Position numbers and translations under genes: made by a program
Source: Halorubrum aethiopicum
GTDB taxonomy: Archaea; Halobacteriota; Halobacteria; Halobacteriales; Haloferacaceae
Assembly: GCF_001542905.1 (NCBI RefSeq)
Contig: NZ_LOAJ01000001.1
Location: 1,364,001-1,428,000 of the forward strand
Direction: 5' to 3'
DNA length: 64,000 nt
In this document: piece after piece, positions 1 to 7,968 of the stretch
How the letters are laid out: each line of letters begins with the position of its first letter
How positions within the stretch are numbered: position 1 is the stretch's first letter
Notes under the pieces: generated by a model
What the model saw: only the letters and a program-made list of their open reading frames with translations
Database searches by the model: none
Told to the model about the DNA's origin: nothing

Positions 1-9
1 CGAGCCGAT

Positions 10-942
10 TCACGCCGTCTCCGTCGTGTCCTCGAGATAGGGTCGACAGACGCGTTCGACGCCTTCTTCGAAGCTGATCCGGGGCTCCCAACCGGTGGCC
101 TCGTGGAAGGTGGAGTAGTCGGCCATGGTGTCGTGGACGTAGCCGTCGAAGGGGCACTCGACGTAGACGGGGTCGACGTCGGTGCCGAGCGCGTCGTTGA
201 TCATTGCGACCATCTCGTTGAAGGAGTAGGCCTCCTGGGTGCCGACGTTGTAGACGCCGGTGAGTTCGTGATCCGCGGCGAGCTCGCAGGCGCGCGCGAC
301 GTCCGCGACGTGGGTAAAATCGCGCGTCTGGCTGCCGTCGCCGAACAGCTCGGGGGCCTCGCCGCGGGCGATCGCGTCCGCGAACTGCGCGACCGTGTTG
401 GCGTACTCGCCTTTGTGTTCCTCGTTGCCGGCGAAGCCCTGGTACACCGAGAAGAAGCGGAGCCCCGCCACGTTCATCTCGTGGTGGTTGGCGTAGTACT
501 CGGCGTAGCGTTCGCGGGCGAGTTTGGAGGCCTCGTAGGCGGTGTGGGCCTCCACGTCCATGTCGACGGGGGAGGGTTCGGTTCGGCTGCCGTAGATCGA
601 GGAGGTGGAGGCGTAGACGACCGTCTCACAGCCCTGTTTTCGGGCGCGCTCGACCGTGTTGACGAACCCCTCGACGTTGACGCGGCAGCCGCGCTGGGGG
701 TCGCTCTCGTGCATGTTCCGCGAGGAGAGCGCGGCGAGATGGAAGACGACGTCGACGTCGACGGGGTAGTCGTCCTCGAGCACCGAGGCCTCGACGAACT
801 CCACGTCGTCGGCGAGGTTCTCGGGCGTGCCGAGGTAGGTGTCGTCGACGGCGATCACGTCGTTATCCGCGGCGAGGCGGTTCGCGAGGTTCGAGCCGAT
901 GAAGCCCGCGCCGCCCGTCACGAGGACGCGTTGACCGTTCAT
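10..942 (-). CDS. NAD-dependent epimerase/dehydratase, UDP-glucose 4-epimerase-like
   Basis: A 310-residue extended short-chain dehydrogenase that probably epimerises or dehydrates a nucleotide sugar in the cytoplasm for surface glycan synthesis. The N-terminal Rossmann motif TGGAGFIGSN lies at residues 9-18. An STSS segment near residues 112-115 and the catalytic YEASK (Tyr136, Lys140) follow. The length fits the family. The substrate cannot be told from sequence. It shares a glycan-gene neighbourhood with the nucleotidyltransferase at 3006-3770. A damaged close copy of its C-terminal half lies at about 6724-6870. The gene is complete, with its stop 10 bases from the window edge. Confidence 0.9.
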   Translation of the reverse strand: MNGQRVLVTGGAGFIGSNLANRLAADNDVIAVDDTYLGTPENLADDVEFVEASVLEDDYPVDVDVVFHLAALSSRNMHESDPQRGCRVNVEGFVNTVERARKQGCETVVYASTSSIYGSRTEPSPVDMDVEAHTAYEASKLARERYAEYYANHHEMNVAGLRFFSVYQGFAGNEEHKGEYANTVAQFADAIARGEAPELFGDGSQTRDFTHVADVARACELAADHELTGVYNVGTQEAYSFNEMVAMINDALGTDVDPVYVECPFDGYVHDTMADYSTFHEATGWEPRISFEEGVERVCRPYLEDTTETA

Positions 943-1038
943 GGAGACGGATCCTCGGAGCGGGCGGTTTAGCGCTTCGGTTCGTCCGCGGTTCGCGAAC
1001 GCCTCTCGAACCGGTGAGAGTCACCCGTCTACGAGACA

Positions 1039-2184
1039 CTACCGCGAGCCGTCCGCGAACCGCGCAACCGAGACGGCGTCCGGGATCGACTCTCCGTCGA
1101 GGATCCGGTCTGCGACGACCTTTCCGCTGTAGGGCCCGAGCGTGAGCCCGGTCGCCCCGTGGCCGGTCGCGAGGTGCGCGCCCTCGACGCCGGGGACGGG
1201 GCCGAGGACGGGGACGCCGTCGGCACAGACGGGACGGAGTCCGACGCGGTGCTCGATCACGGTCGCGTCGTCGAGGCCGGGCGCGACCCGGAGCGCCTCC
1301 TCGAGCACCTCCTGCAGTCCGCCGGCCGTGACCCGCGGGTCGAAGCCGCTCCCGGTCTCGCGGGTCGCGCCCGCGACGAGGCGGCCGTCCGGCCAGGGGA
1401 CGATGTAGTGGTGGCGGAACCCCTTCAGCACCGGCCACGAGCCCGTGTCGGCGTCCGGCAGGTCGAGGTGGACGATCTGGCCGCGCTTGGGTTCGACGGG
1501 GATCTCGGTTTCTAGATCATCGCCGAACGCGGACGACCACGCGCCGCCGGCGATCACGACCCGGTTCGCGTCGATCCGCGAGCCGTCGGCGGTCTCGACG
1601 CCAGTCACCTGGGCGTCTCGACTGCCGGGGTGCTCTCGAGTTCGGATCCGGGTCACGTCGCGCTCGGTCGTCTCGAGGCCGTGGGTCCGTCCCGCCTCCC
1701 GCAGCGCCCGCGCGAAGGTCTGCCCGTTCACACGCGCGGCGTCGGGGACGTGGAAGACCCGCTGTGGCTCCGCGAGCGCGGGGACGCGGTCGGTCGCCGT
1801 AGATGGATCGATCTCCTTGATGTCGGGGAGTTCGTCGCGACGGGCCTCGATCCGGGCGGTCGCCTCCTCGTAGGGGGCGAGCTCGTCGTCGTCGACCGCG
1901 GCGGCGATCAGGCCCACCCGCCCGTAGCTCGTGTCGCTCACGCCGTCGGATTCGAGTCGGTCGACGAGGTCGGGGTAGTAGTCGCCGGCGTCGGTCCCGA
2001 ACGCGAACCAGTCGTCGTCCGCGGTGCGGCTGCTCGTGCCCGGCGAGACGATGCCCGCGCCGGCGGTCGTCGCTCGCCCTGCGTCGCGCCGGTCCACGAC
2101 CAGCGTTTCGACCCCCGCACGCGCCAGATGATAGCCGACCGAGGAGCCGACGATTCCGCCGCCGACCACGACCGTGTCGTACAT
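1039..2184 (-). CDS. FAD-dependent oxidoreductase, DadA/glycine oxidase family
   Basis: A 381-residue flavoprotein of the D-amino-acid/glycine oxidase family (DAO fold), expected to oxidise an amino acid or a related amine using FAD. The start at 2184 puts the dinucleotide-binding motif VVGGGIVGSS at residues 6-15, where the family has it. A further in-frame extension to 2286 adds 34 basic residues unlike the family and is rejected. The C-terminal part carries the family's GLRPVCADGVPVLGPVPG-type segment and a GHGATGLTLGP motif that contacts FAD. The neighbours give no pathway, so the substrate is unknown. Confidence 0.85.
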   Translation of the reverse strand: MYDTVVVGGGIVGSSVGYHLARAGVETLVVDRRDAGRATTAGAGIVSPGTSSRTADDDWFAFGTDAGDYYPDLVDRLESDGVSDTSYGRVGLIAAAVDDDELAPYEEATARIEARRDELPDIKEIDPSTATDRVPALAEPQRVFHVPDAARVNGQTFARALREAGRTHGLETTERDVTRIRTREHPGSRDAQVTGVETADGSRIDANRVVIAGGAWSSAFGDDLETEIPVEPKRGQIVHLDLPDADTGSWPVLKGFRHHYIVPWPDGRLVAGATRETGSGFDPRVTAGGLQEVLEEALRVAPGLDDATVIEHRVGLRPVCADGVPVLGPVPGVEGAHLATGHGATGLTLGPYSGKVVADRILDGESIPDAVSVARFADGSR

Positions 2185-2329
2185 GCTGCGGGGAATCGAC
2201 CGCGGCTCACAAGGCAGTTCGGGTCGCGGAAGCCGACTACCCGGGTCTTTCCGATATCGCTCCCGTTGGCCCTCGACGACGTTCATTCGGCGACGAGTGT
2301 GAAGAGCGAGGATCCCCCTCGAACGTCCG

Positions 2330-2340
2330 TAATATAATTA
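2330..2340 (+). promoter_or_regulatory. TATA box of the mntA-hepT operon
   Basis: The AT-rich run TAATATAATTA stands out in GC-rich DNA. Its centre is about 30 bases before the ATG at 2365, the spacing of an archaeal TATA box with a very short or absent leader. No separate ribosome binding site is needed or seen. Confidence 0.6.
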
Positions 2341-2364
2341 GCCAGCGCAACCGTAGCGTGAGCC

Positions 2365-2658
2365 ATGCCCTCGACCGAGGATATCCCCACGCGGCTCGCG
2401 CAACTCAAGCCGCAGCTCGAGCGAGAGTATCCGATCAGCGAGCTGGGGATCTTCGGATCGTATGCGCGCGGTGAACAACGGTCCGATAGCGACCTCGACG
2501 TGCTCGTCGCGTTCGATCAGCCGGTGACGCTGTTCGATCTCGTTCGGTTGGAGAACGAACTGACGGACGAACTCGGCGTCGAGGTCGACCTCGTGACGAA
2601 AGACTCGTTGAAGCCGCGGATCGAAGCTCGCGTCACTGACGACTTGGTCTACGTATGA
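2365..2658 (+). CDS. mntA: MntA-type nucleotidyltransferase antitoxin
   Basis: A 97-residue minimal nucleotidyltransferase. GSYARG (residues 31-36) and DSDLD (residues 41-45, metal ligands Asp43 and Asp45) form the GSx10DxD active-site signature, and a third acidic residue lies in VEVDLV near residue 75. In characterised MntA-HepT pairs the antitoxin adds AMP units to a tyrosine of the HEPN toxin and neutralises it. The following gene overlaps by four bases (ATGA), so the two are translationally coupled. The order of antitoxin first and toxin second is one of the known arrangements. Activity here is inferred from the motifs and gene pairing. Confidence 0.88.
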   Translation: MPSTEDIPTRLAQLKPQLEREYPISELGIFGSYARGEQRSDSDLDVLVAFDQPVTLFDLVRLENELTDELGVEVDLVTKDSLKPRIEARVTDDLVYV

Positions 2659-2993
2659 GGGAGGTGGTGGACTACCTCGATGACATCCTCGACGCCGTCG
2701 AAAAGATCCGCCGATTCACGAACGGGATGGACTACGAGGCGTTCGTCGAAGACGAAAAGACGGTCGACGCCGTCCTTCGAAACTTCGAGGTGATCGGCGA
2801 AGCAGCGAAGAACGTTCCGGACGATATCCGTCACGAGTACAGTACCGTACCCTGGTCCGAGATGGCCGGTATGCGTGACAAGCTGATCCACGGGTACGCA
2901 ACCGTCGAACTGCGGATCGTCTGGACGACGATCGAAGAGGAACTCCCGGCTCTGGAAACACAGGTCGAGTCGGTTCGAGCCGAGTTCGAGTGA
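2655..2993 (+). CDS. hepT: HEPN toxin HepT (DUF86 family RNase)
   Basis: A 112-residue HEPN-domain protein. The motif RDKLIHGY (Arg74, His79, Tyr81) is an exact RX4HXY signature: arginine and histidine are the ribonuclease residues, and the tyrosine is the residue AMPylated by MntA in studied systems. The EVIGEAAKNVP segment (residues 45-55) is typical of DUF86 proteins. It starts inside the last codons of the antitoxin gene, forming a two-gene operon between an oxidoreductase and a sugar nucleotidyltransferase. Likely roles are plasmid or island maintenance or phage defence. Both key motifs are intact. Confidence 0.9.
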   Translation: MREVVDYLDDILDAVEKIRRFTNGMDYEAFVEDEKTVDAVLRNFEVIGEAAKNVPDDIRHEYSTVPWSEMAGMRDKLIHGYATVELRIVWTTIEEELPALETQVESVRAEFE

Positions 2994-3005
2994 CGGAATC
3001 GTTCG

Positions 3006-3770
3006 CTACGCGTCGGACTCGACCGTCTCCTCCGCGGACTCGTCGGGGTCGGCCTCGGCCTCGTCGCTGAGGCGGCGCTCAGCCTCCTCGCGGTCCTCGG
3101 GGTAGCCCACGTCGATGCGCCAGCCGTCGAGGCCGATGGCGTCGATGGTACGGCCGGATTGGATGAGCAGATCGACCGCGTCGCTGATCTCGTACTCGCC
3201 GCGGTTCGAGGGCTGGACGAGGTGACACGCGTGGAAGATCGCGGGCGAGAAGGTGTAGAAGCCGGTCATCACGAGGTTGCTCGGCGGGTCCTCGGGTTTC
3301 TCCACGACGTCCGTGATCTCCCCGTACTGGTTGGTGTCACACACGCCGTATCTGGAGGCCTCCTCCCACGGGACCTCCTCGACGAGGAAGGCGGCGTCCG
3401 CGCGGTCCTCGCGCTGGCGGCGGACCACGTCCTTGAGGTTCGCTTGGAATATGTTGTCGCCGAGGATGAGCATGAAGTCGTCGTCGATGTGCTCCTCGGT
3501 GGTGAGAAGCGCGTGGGCGAGCCCCTTCTGCTCGCGCTGGTGGGTGTAGGTGATCGGGACGCCCTCGTAGGCGTCGCCGTAGTGGTCGATGATGACCTCC
3601 TTCATGTAGCCGACGACGACGATGAGTTCGTCCGCGCCGAGATCGATGAGCTGATCGAAACAGTGGGTGATGAGGGGTTTCCCGTTCACTTCGACCATTC
3701 CCTTGGGCTTGTCATCGGTCAGTGGCCGGAGGCGCGTGCCCTTGCCGGCCGCGAGTACGACGGCTTTCAT
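3006..3770 (-). CDS. Sugar-1-phosphate nucleotidyltransferase (RmlA/AglF-like)
   Basis: A 254-residue NTP_transferase that should join a sugar 1-phosphate to a nucleoside triphosphate, giving an activated sugar and pyrophosphate. The phosphate-binding signature GKGTRLRPLTDDKPKG is at residues 9-24 and LILGDN, with the metal-binding aspartate, is near residue 100. It is short and lacks the left-handed beta-helix acyltransferase tail of longer archaeal relatives, ending instead in an acidic tail. Its paralogue is at 20487-21191 on the other side of the glycan island. The enzyme is probably a UTP:glucose-1-P or dTTP:glucose-1-P transferase, but the nucleotide is not certain. Confidence 0.88.
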   Translation of the reverse strand: MKAVVLAAGKGTRLRPLTDDKPKGMVEVNGKPLITHCFDQLIDLGADELIVVVGYMKEVIIDHYGDAYEGVPITYTHQREQKGLAHALLTTEEHIDDDFMLILGDNIFQANLKDVVRRQREDRADAAFLVEEVPWEEASRYGVCDTNQYGEITDVVEKPEDPPSNLVMTGFYTFSPAIFHACHLVQPSNRGEYEISDAVDLLIQSGRTIDAIGLDGWRIDVGYPEDREEAERRLSDEAEADPDESAEETVESDA

Positions 3771-3794
3771 TGGACGGCCCTTTCTGTCATAGGT

Positions 3795-3800
3795 GTATAA
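3795..3800 (-). promoter_or_regulatory. TATA box of the nucleotidyltransferase gene
   Basis: TTATAC on the minus strand is centred about 27 bases before the ATG at 3770. This spacing predicts a leaderless transcript. Confidence 0.45.
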
Positions 3801-3951
3801 GGATTCTGTCTTCGGGGATCGGACGGCAGCACGGGCACGAACGGTTCTCGATCACGCGGACGGTCCGGCGTGAGTGGCACGCTCGCATTCCGACCCGGAC
3901 GAGCGAACCGCGACCCCGCGGTTTTTGTCCTCGCTTCCCGTCGTCTCGTCC

Positions 3952-6669
3952 ATGAACGTCAACGTCGTCGGCAGCGGCTACGTGGGAACGACGCTCGCCG
4001 CCTGTCTGGCGGAGATGGGCCACGAGGTCACGGCCATCGACATCGACGAGTCCGTCGTCGAGACGATAAACGAGGGTCACGCACCGCTTCACGAGCCCGG
4101 CCTCGACGACCTGCTCGCAGCGCACGTCGGCAGCCGGCTGCGAGCGACGACCTCGTACGCCGACCTCGCGGACGCGGACCTCACCTTCCTGGCGATCGGC
4201 ACTCCGTCGAACCCCGACGGGAGCATCGATCTGGGCCCGCTGTCGGCGGCGGCGGAGATGGTCGGCGAGGCGCTCTCCGATCTCGACGGCGACCGTGAGC
4301 ACCTCGTCGTCGTGAAGTCGACGATCACGCCGCCGGGTCTCGGACAAGTTCGAGAGGCGCTCGCGACCGGGCTCGGTGACGGGGCCGGCGAGGTGGAGCT
4401 CGCGACGAACCCGGAGTTCCTCCGTGAGGGGACCGCCGTTTCGGACTTCCGGAACCCGGACAAGATCGTCTTCGGGACGGAGTCGGCGTCGCCGCTCGCG
4501 ACGTTGGAGGAGCTGTACGCACCGCTGATCGAGTCGACGGACAGCCCGGTCGTCCGGACGGACCCGGAGACGGCGATGCTGATCAAGTACGCCAACAACG
4601 CCTTCCTCGCGACGAAGATCTCGCTCGCGAACGACCTCGGGAACGTCAGCAAGGAGTTCGGGCTCGACGCCTACGAGGTGATGGAGGCGGTCGGGCTCGA
4701 CGACCGGATCGGCGAGCGGTTCCTGCGGTCGGGGGTCGGCTGGGGTGGGAGTTGTCTCACCGGTGATCAACGAGTATTGGCGAAAGACGACGACGGAACT
4801 CGATTCCTGACGTTCGAGGAGTTCTTTGGGCGATACGTGAACGAGGAGACCGAAAGTGTGGATGATGTCTCCGTGCTCAGTTACGACGAGAGCGGAAACG
4901 GCACGTTCAAATCAGTTCTTGAGGCAACTCGCCGTGAATATGATGGCGAATTGTGTCGAATCAGAACCAAGATGAACAAGGAAGTGACGGTTACGGACGA
5001 CCATCCGATGCTCGTCGTTGATGGCGATGATGTCCTCGTTCGAACGGCTGAATCACTGACGGAAACGGACCGAATTCCGGTGTACACGGACATCACTGTC
5101 GATCCGATTGGTCACTTCGATCTGATCGATCTCGTCGTTGGCGATCCGGATTTCCCGGCCGAGAAGGTGTATCTAAAACCGACGTTCGACCTCGCTGATA
5201 GAAAATCCCATCTACGGAACGTCCTCGAGGAGTACAATCGACGACAGAGCTACGATCGCGTCCGCGAGTTCTGCCGCAAGAATTACCTTCCGCTCGACGT
5301 GTTCCTTGAGTTCGAAAACCAACTCGACTTTGATCGGGGGGACGTCTCGCTATACACCACCGTTGGCGGCGGACAGACCTACGTCCCGGCGATCATCCCC
5401 GCTAATGAGGCGTTCTGGCGGTTCGTGGGCTACTATCTCAGCGAAGGACACATCAACGACGATGATTCCGGACACGGATCAACGACGCGTCGACGCGTCA
5501 TACTGAGTTTCCATCCTACGGACGAACCCGAATACGTTTCGGACGTTGAGTCGTATTACGAATCGTTAGGAATTCGATACACTACGAGCCGGCGAGACAC
5601 GACGAGACAGATCGAGATATCGAGCCGAATATTCGCTCGGTTCATCGAAGATCTCGGTTGCGGGACGGGTTCTTATTCAGCCGCGCTTCCGGACGTAGTC
5701 TATCAGGAACCAGTACCACACCGAAAGGCCGTTCTGTCCGGTCTGTTCCGCGGTGACGGCCACATCGCATATCCGAATCATTCGAACGCCGTCGTCTACG
5801 ATTACGGATCCGTCAGTGAGGAGTTGATCGCCGGCATGCAGCTGCTGTTACACAGTATCGGGATCGTCCCGAGTTATAAGATGTCGCAGTCAGCCAAATC
5901 GACGACGCCAGCACACTTCCTTCGAGTGAGTTCCAAAGAACAGATCGACGAACTCAAAGATCTGTTTCTCGACGCTGACGTGGCGAAGATCGATCGACGG
6001 CTCGACAACTATGCGAAATCGATCGCACCTACCGGCCACACCGACGGGGGTACACACACGACGGTTCGTGTCCGAGACATCGAGACGATCGACTCGGAGG
6101 AGCCGATTCCCGTGTATTCACTAGAAGTCGCGGACACTCACACGTTCGTCACAACTGACGGGCTCGCAGTCCACAACTGCTTCCCCAAAGACGTCGACGC
6201 GCTTCGCGCCGCGGCCCGAGAACAGGGCTACGAGCCACCCTTGCTCGAGGCTGCCGTCGAGGTGAACGACAAGCAGCCCGAGCGCCTGCTCGCGCTGCTC
6301 GACGAGCACGTCGACGTCGCGGGCGAGCGCGTGGCCGTCCTCGGGTTGGCGTTCAAGCCCGGCACCGACGACGTGCGCAACTCGCGGGCGATCCCCCTGA
6401 TCGAGGGGCTGCTGGAGCGCGGGGCCGCGGTCGTCGGCTACGACCCCGTCGCGACCGAGACCATGCGGGAGGTCTTTCCGGATGTCGAGTACGCGGACTC
6501 GGCCGCGGACGCGCTCTCGGGCGCGTCGGGCGCGGTCGTCGCGACCGACTGGGACGAGTTCGCGGCCCTGGACGAGGAGTTCGACGCGATGGCCGAGCCC
6601 GTGGTCGTCGACGGCCGGCGGATCATCGAGCGGCGCGAGGGGATCACCTACGAAGGGCTGACGTGGTAG
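3952..6669 (+). CDS. aglM: UDP-glucose 6-dehydrogenase (AglM-like) interrupted by an intein
   Basis: This gene encodes a 905-residue precursor. Removing a 475-residue intein leaves a 430-residue UDP-glucose/GDP-mannose dehydrogenase, the normal family length. The enzyme oxidises UDP-glucose to UDP-glucuronate with two NAD+. VGSGYVGT (residues 6-13) binds NAD, the central helix region has YANNAFLATKISLAN, and the C-terminal domain carries GLAFKPGTDDVRNS. The catalytic loop GWGGSCFPKD is split by the intein just before its nucleophilic cysteine (residue 743 of the precursor). The start at 3952 places the Rossmann motif correctly; 26 upstream in-frame residues are not family-like. Host exteins are GC-rich, while the intein is plainly less so. 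Confidence 0.93.
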   Translation: MNVNVVGSGYVGTTLAACLAEMGHEVTAIDIDESVVETINEGHAPLHEPGLDDLLAAHVGSRLRATTSYADLADADLTFLAIGTPSNPDGSIDLGPLSAAAEMVGEALSDLDGDREHLVVVKSTITPPGLGQVREALATGLGDGAGEVELATNPEFLREGTAVSDFRNPDKIVFGTESASPLATLEELYAPLIESTDSPVVRTDPETAMLIKYANNAFLATKISLANDLGNVSKEFGLDAYEVMEAVGLDDRIGERFLRSGVGWGGSCLTGDQRVLAKDDDGTRFLTFEEFFGRYVNEETESVDDVSVLSYDESGNGTFKSVLEATRREYDGELCRIRTKMNKEVTVTDDHPMLVVDGDDVLVRTAESLTETDRIPVYTDITVDPIGHFDLIDLVVGDPDFPAEKVYLKPTFDLADRKSHLRNVLEEYNRRQSYDRVREFCRKNYLPLDVFLEFENQLDFDRGDVSLYTTVGGGQTYVPAIIPANEAFWRFVGYYLSEGHINDDDSGHGSTTRRRVILSFHPTDEPEYVSDVESYYESLGIRYTTSRRDTTRQIEISSRIFARFIEDLGCGTGSYSAALPDVVYQEPVPHRKAVLSGLFRGDGHIAYPNHSNAVVYDYGSVSEELIAGMQLLLHSIGIVPSYKMSQSAKSTTPAHFLRVSSKEQIDELKDLFLDADVAKIDRRLDNYAKSIAPTGHTDGGTHTTVRVRDIETIDSEEPIPVYSLEVADTHTFVTTDGLAVHNCFPKDVDALRAAAREQGYEPPLLEAAVEVNDKQPERLLALLDEHVDVAGERVAVLGLAFKPGTDDVRNSRAIPLIEGLLERGAAVVGYDPVATETMREVFPDVEYADSAADALSGASGAVVATDWDEFAALDEEFDAMAEPVVVDGRRIIERREGITYEGLTW
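4753..6177 (+). mobile_element. Intein with LAGLIDADG homing endonuclease in UDP-glucose dehydrogenase
   Basis: A 475-residue intein. It begins with Cys (CLTGDQRVL, block A), has the TDDH motif of block B within VTVTDDHPMLVV, and ends in block F/G (YSLEVADTHTFVTTDG, then LAVHN) followed by the +1 cysteine of the host. The penultimate His and terminal Asn needed for splicing are present. Two dodecapeptide motifs, YYLSEGHI (about 5431-5454) and LSGLFRGDGHI (about 5734-5766), keep acidic residues, so the DOD endonuclease may be active. Base composition and codon use are clearly different from both exteins, which fits horizontal homing. Insertion immediately before the catalytic cysteine means that enzyme activity depends on splicing. 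Confidence 0.95.
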
Positions 6670-6723
6670 GTCGGTCCTCGGTGGGTGCGTTGTGAACCGG
6701 GATACGGTGATCGTGGCTTTTCG

Positions 6724-6870
6724 GATCGGATCGGGCTCCCAGTCGGTGGCCTCGCCGCGGGCGATGGCGTCGGCGAACCGCGCGACCGTGTCCGCGTACT
6801 CGCCCTTGTGACCCTCGTTGCCGCCGAACCTCTGGTACACCGAGAAGAAGCGGAGGCCAGTCTCCTTCTG
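6724..6870 (-). pseudogene. Internally deleted fragment of an NAD-dependent epimerase
   Basis: Reading on the minus strand, GLRFFSVYQRFGGNE and the following HKGEYADTVARFADAIARGEA match residues in the C-terminal half of the intact epimerase at 10-942 almost exactly. The fragment then jumps in frame to TDWEP, which corresponds to the near-C-terminal ATGWEP of the intact gene, so about 86 codons are missing. There is no start, no Rossmann domain and no proper end. It is a relic, not a gene. Confidence 0.85.
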
Positions 6871-6938
6871 TCCCGAAGCCGGAACGCACGCAGTGCGGAT
6901 CGGTACGTTTGTTTGCGGGCGTTCGGTAGGGAGGCGTA

Positions 6939-7151
6939 ATGCGAATCCTCCGGGTCGCGCCGTGGATATATCCCGACACGAAGGGCGGCGGGGACTACCA
7001 CGTCCACGCGATGTCGAGAGACCAGGCCGCGATGGGTCACGACGTGACCGTGCTTACGACGCGGGCGGACGAAGTGACGCTTTCCAGTTTCGACGAAGGA
7101 AGACTAGTCGAGCCGAACGAACCCTCGTGTCGTACTTCTAACCATGTCTGA
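6939..7151 (+). pseudogene. Truncated N-terminus of a GT4 glycosyltransferase
   Basis: The reading frame starts well, with a GGGAGG-like site upstream, and its first 43 or so residues (MRILRVAPWIYPDTKGGG, then HVHAMSRDQAAMGHDVTVLTTR) are the typical N-terminus of haloarchaeal family-4 glycosyltransferases. After about position 7070 the sequence no longer resembles the family and the frame stops at 7151, giving 70 residues where about 380 are expected. The next gene starts at 7144. A cassette replacement probably cut this gene. A translated stub is possible but cannot be a working transferase. Confidence 0.75.
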
Positions 7152-7968
7152 TCGACAGTTCTCGGTGCTGATCGCCACGTACGAGGGCGACGATCCAGAC
7201 GACCTGTCGCGAGCCCTCCAGAGCGTGATCGACCAGACGGTACGACCCGACGAGATCGTCGTGGTCGCTGACGGACCACTGACTGCCGAACTCGAAGCGG
7301 CTCTCGACGACTTCGAGTCGGCACATCCGGATCTGCTCACTCGGACGGCTCTTTCAACAAACCAGGGATTGGGGGCTGCGCTGAACCACGGCGTCGAGAC
7401 GTGTTCTCACGAGTGGATCGCCCGGATGGATTCCGACGACATCGCGGTGGAAGACCGGTTCGAGCAACAGTTCGAGTATTTGGACGAGAATCCGGAGACG
7501 GACGTTCTCGGCGGATACATCGGGGAGTTCTCTGACGATCCTGACGATATCGAGACGGTTCGTGAAGTCCCAACGACTCCGGATCGGATTCGGTCCATGG
7601 CTCGGTTTCGTTGTCCACTGAACCATCCGACCGTGATGTTTCGTCGATCAGCCGTGCTTGAGGTAGGAAACTACCGCCCGCTTCGATCGATGCAGGATTA
7701 CGACTTGTGGATGCGGATGCTCGCTAAGGATTACCGTCTGTTGAATACCCCCACAATACTCGTGAAGTGTGATGCGGGTAAGGAGCTCTTTGCCCGTCGT
7801 GGAGGCTTGTCGTACGCGAGGATCGAAATGAAGCTACAGTACGAGTTCTTCCGATTGGGTATGAACTCTGTTCCTGTCTTTCTTTTAAACATTTGTGTGC
7901 GAATTCCACTCAGGCTCATACCGAACAGGCTTCGTGGTTTTGTCTATCGGGTTTTCTTACGTGATTAA
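7144..7968 (+). CDS. Glycosyltransferase family 2
   Basis: A 274-residue GT-A fold transferase that adds a sugar from a nucleotide donor to a growing lipid-linked glycan at the cytoplasmic membrane face. The N-terminal strand FSVLIATYEGDDPDDL (residues 6-21) and the DSDD metal-binding motif (residues 96-99, in WIARMDSDDIAVEDRF) are characteristic. RSMQDYDLWMRML, near residue 180, is the acceptor-side ED/QDYDLW motif. The C-terminus has a hydrophobic, arginine-flanked stretch that may associate with the membrane. Its end overlaps by four bases the end of the opposite-strand gene at 7965-9215. Donor and acceptor are unknown. Confidence 0.88.
   Translation: MSDRQFSVLIATYEGDDPDDLSRALQSVIDQTVRPDEIVVVADGPLTAELEAALDDFESAHPDLLTRTALSTNQGLGAALNHGVETCSHEWIARMDSDDIAVEDRFEQQFEYLDENPETDVLGGYIGEFSDDPDDIETVREVPTTPDRIRSMARFRCPLNHPTVMFRRSAVLEVGNYRPLRSMQDYDLWMRMLAKDYRLLNTPTILVKCDAGKELFARRGGLSYARIEMKLQYEFFRLGMNSVPVFLLNICVRIPLRLIPNRLRGFVYRVFLRD

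Noticed and set aside
2182-2286. N-terminal extension of the FAD oxidoreductase
   Set aside because: Basic, unlike any family member, and would displace the dinucleotide-binding motif from the N-terminus.
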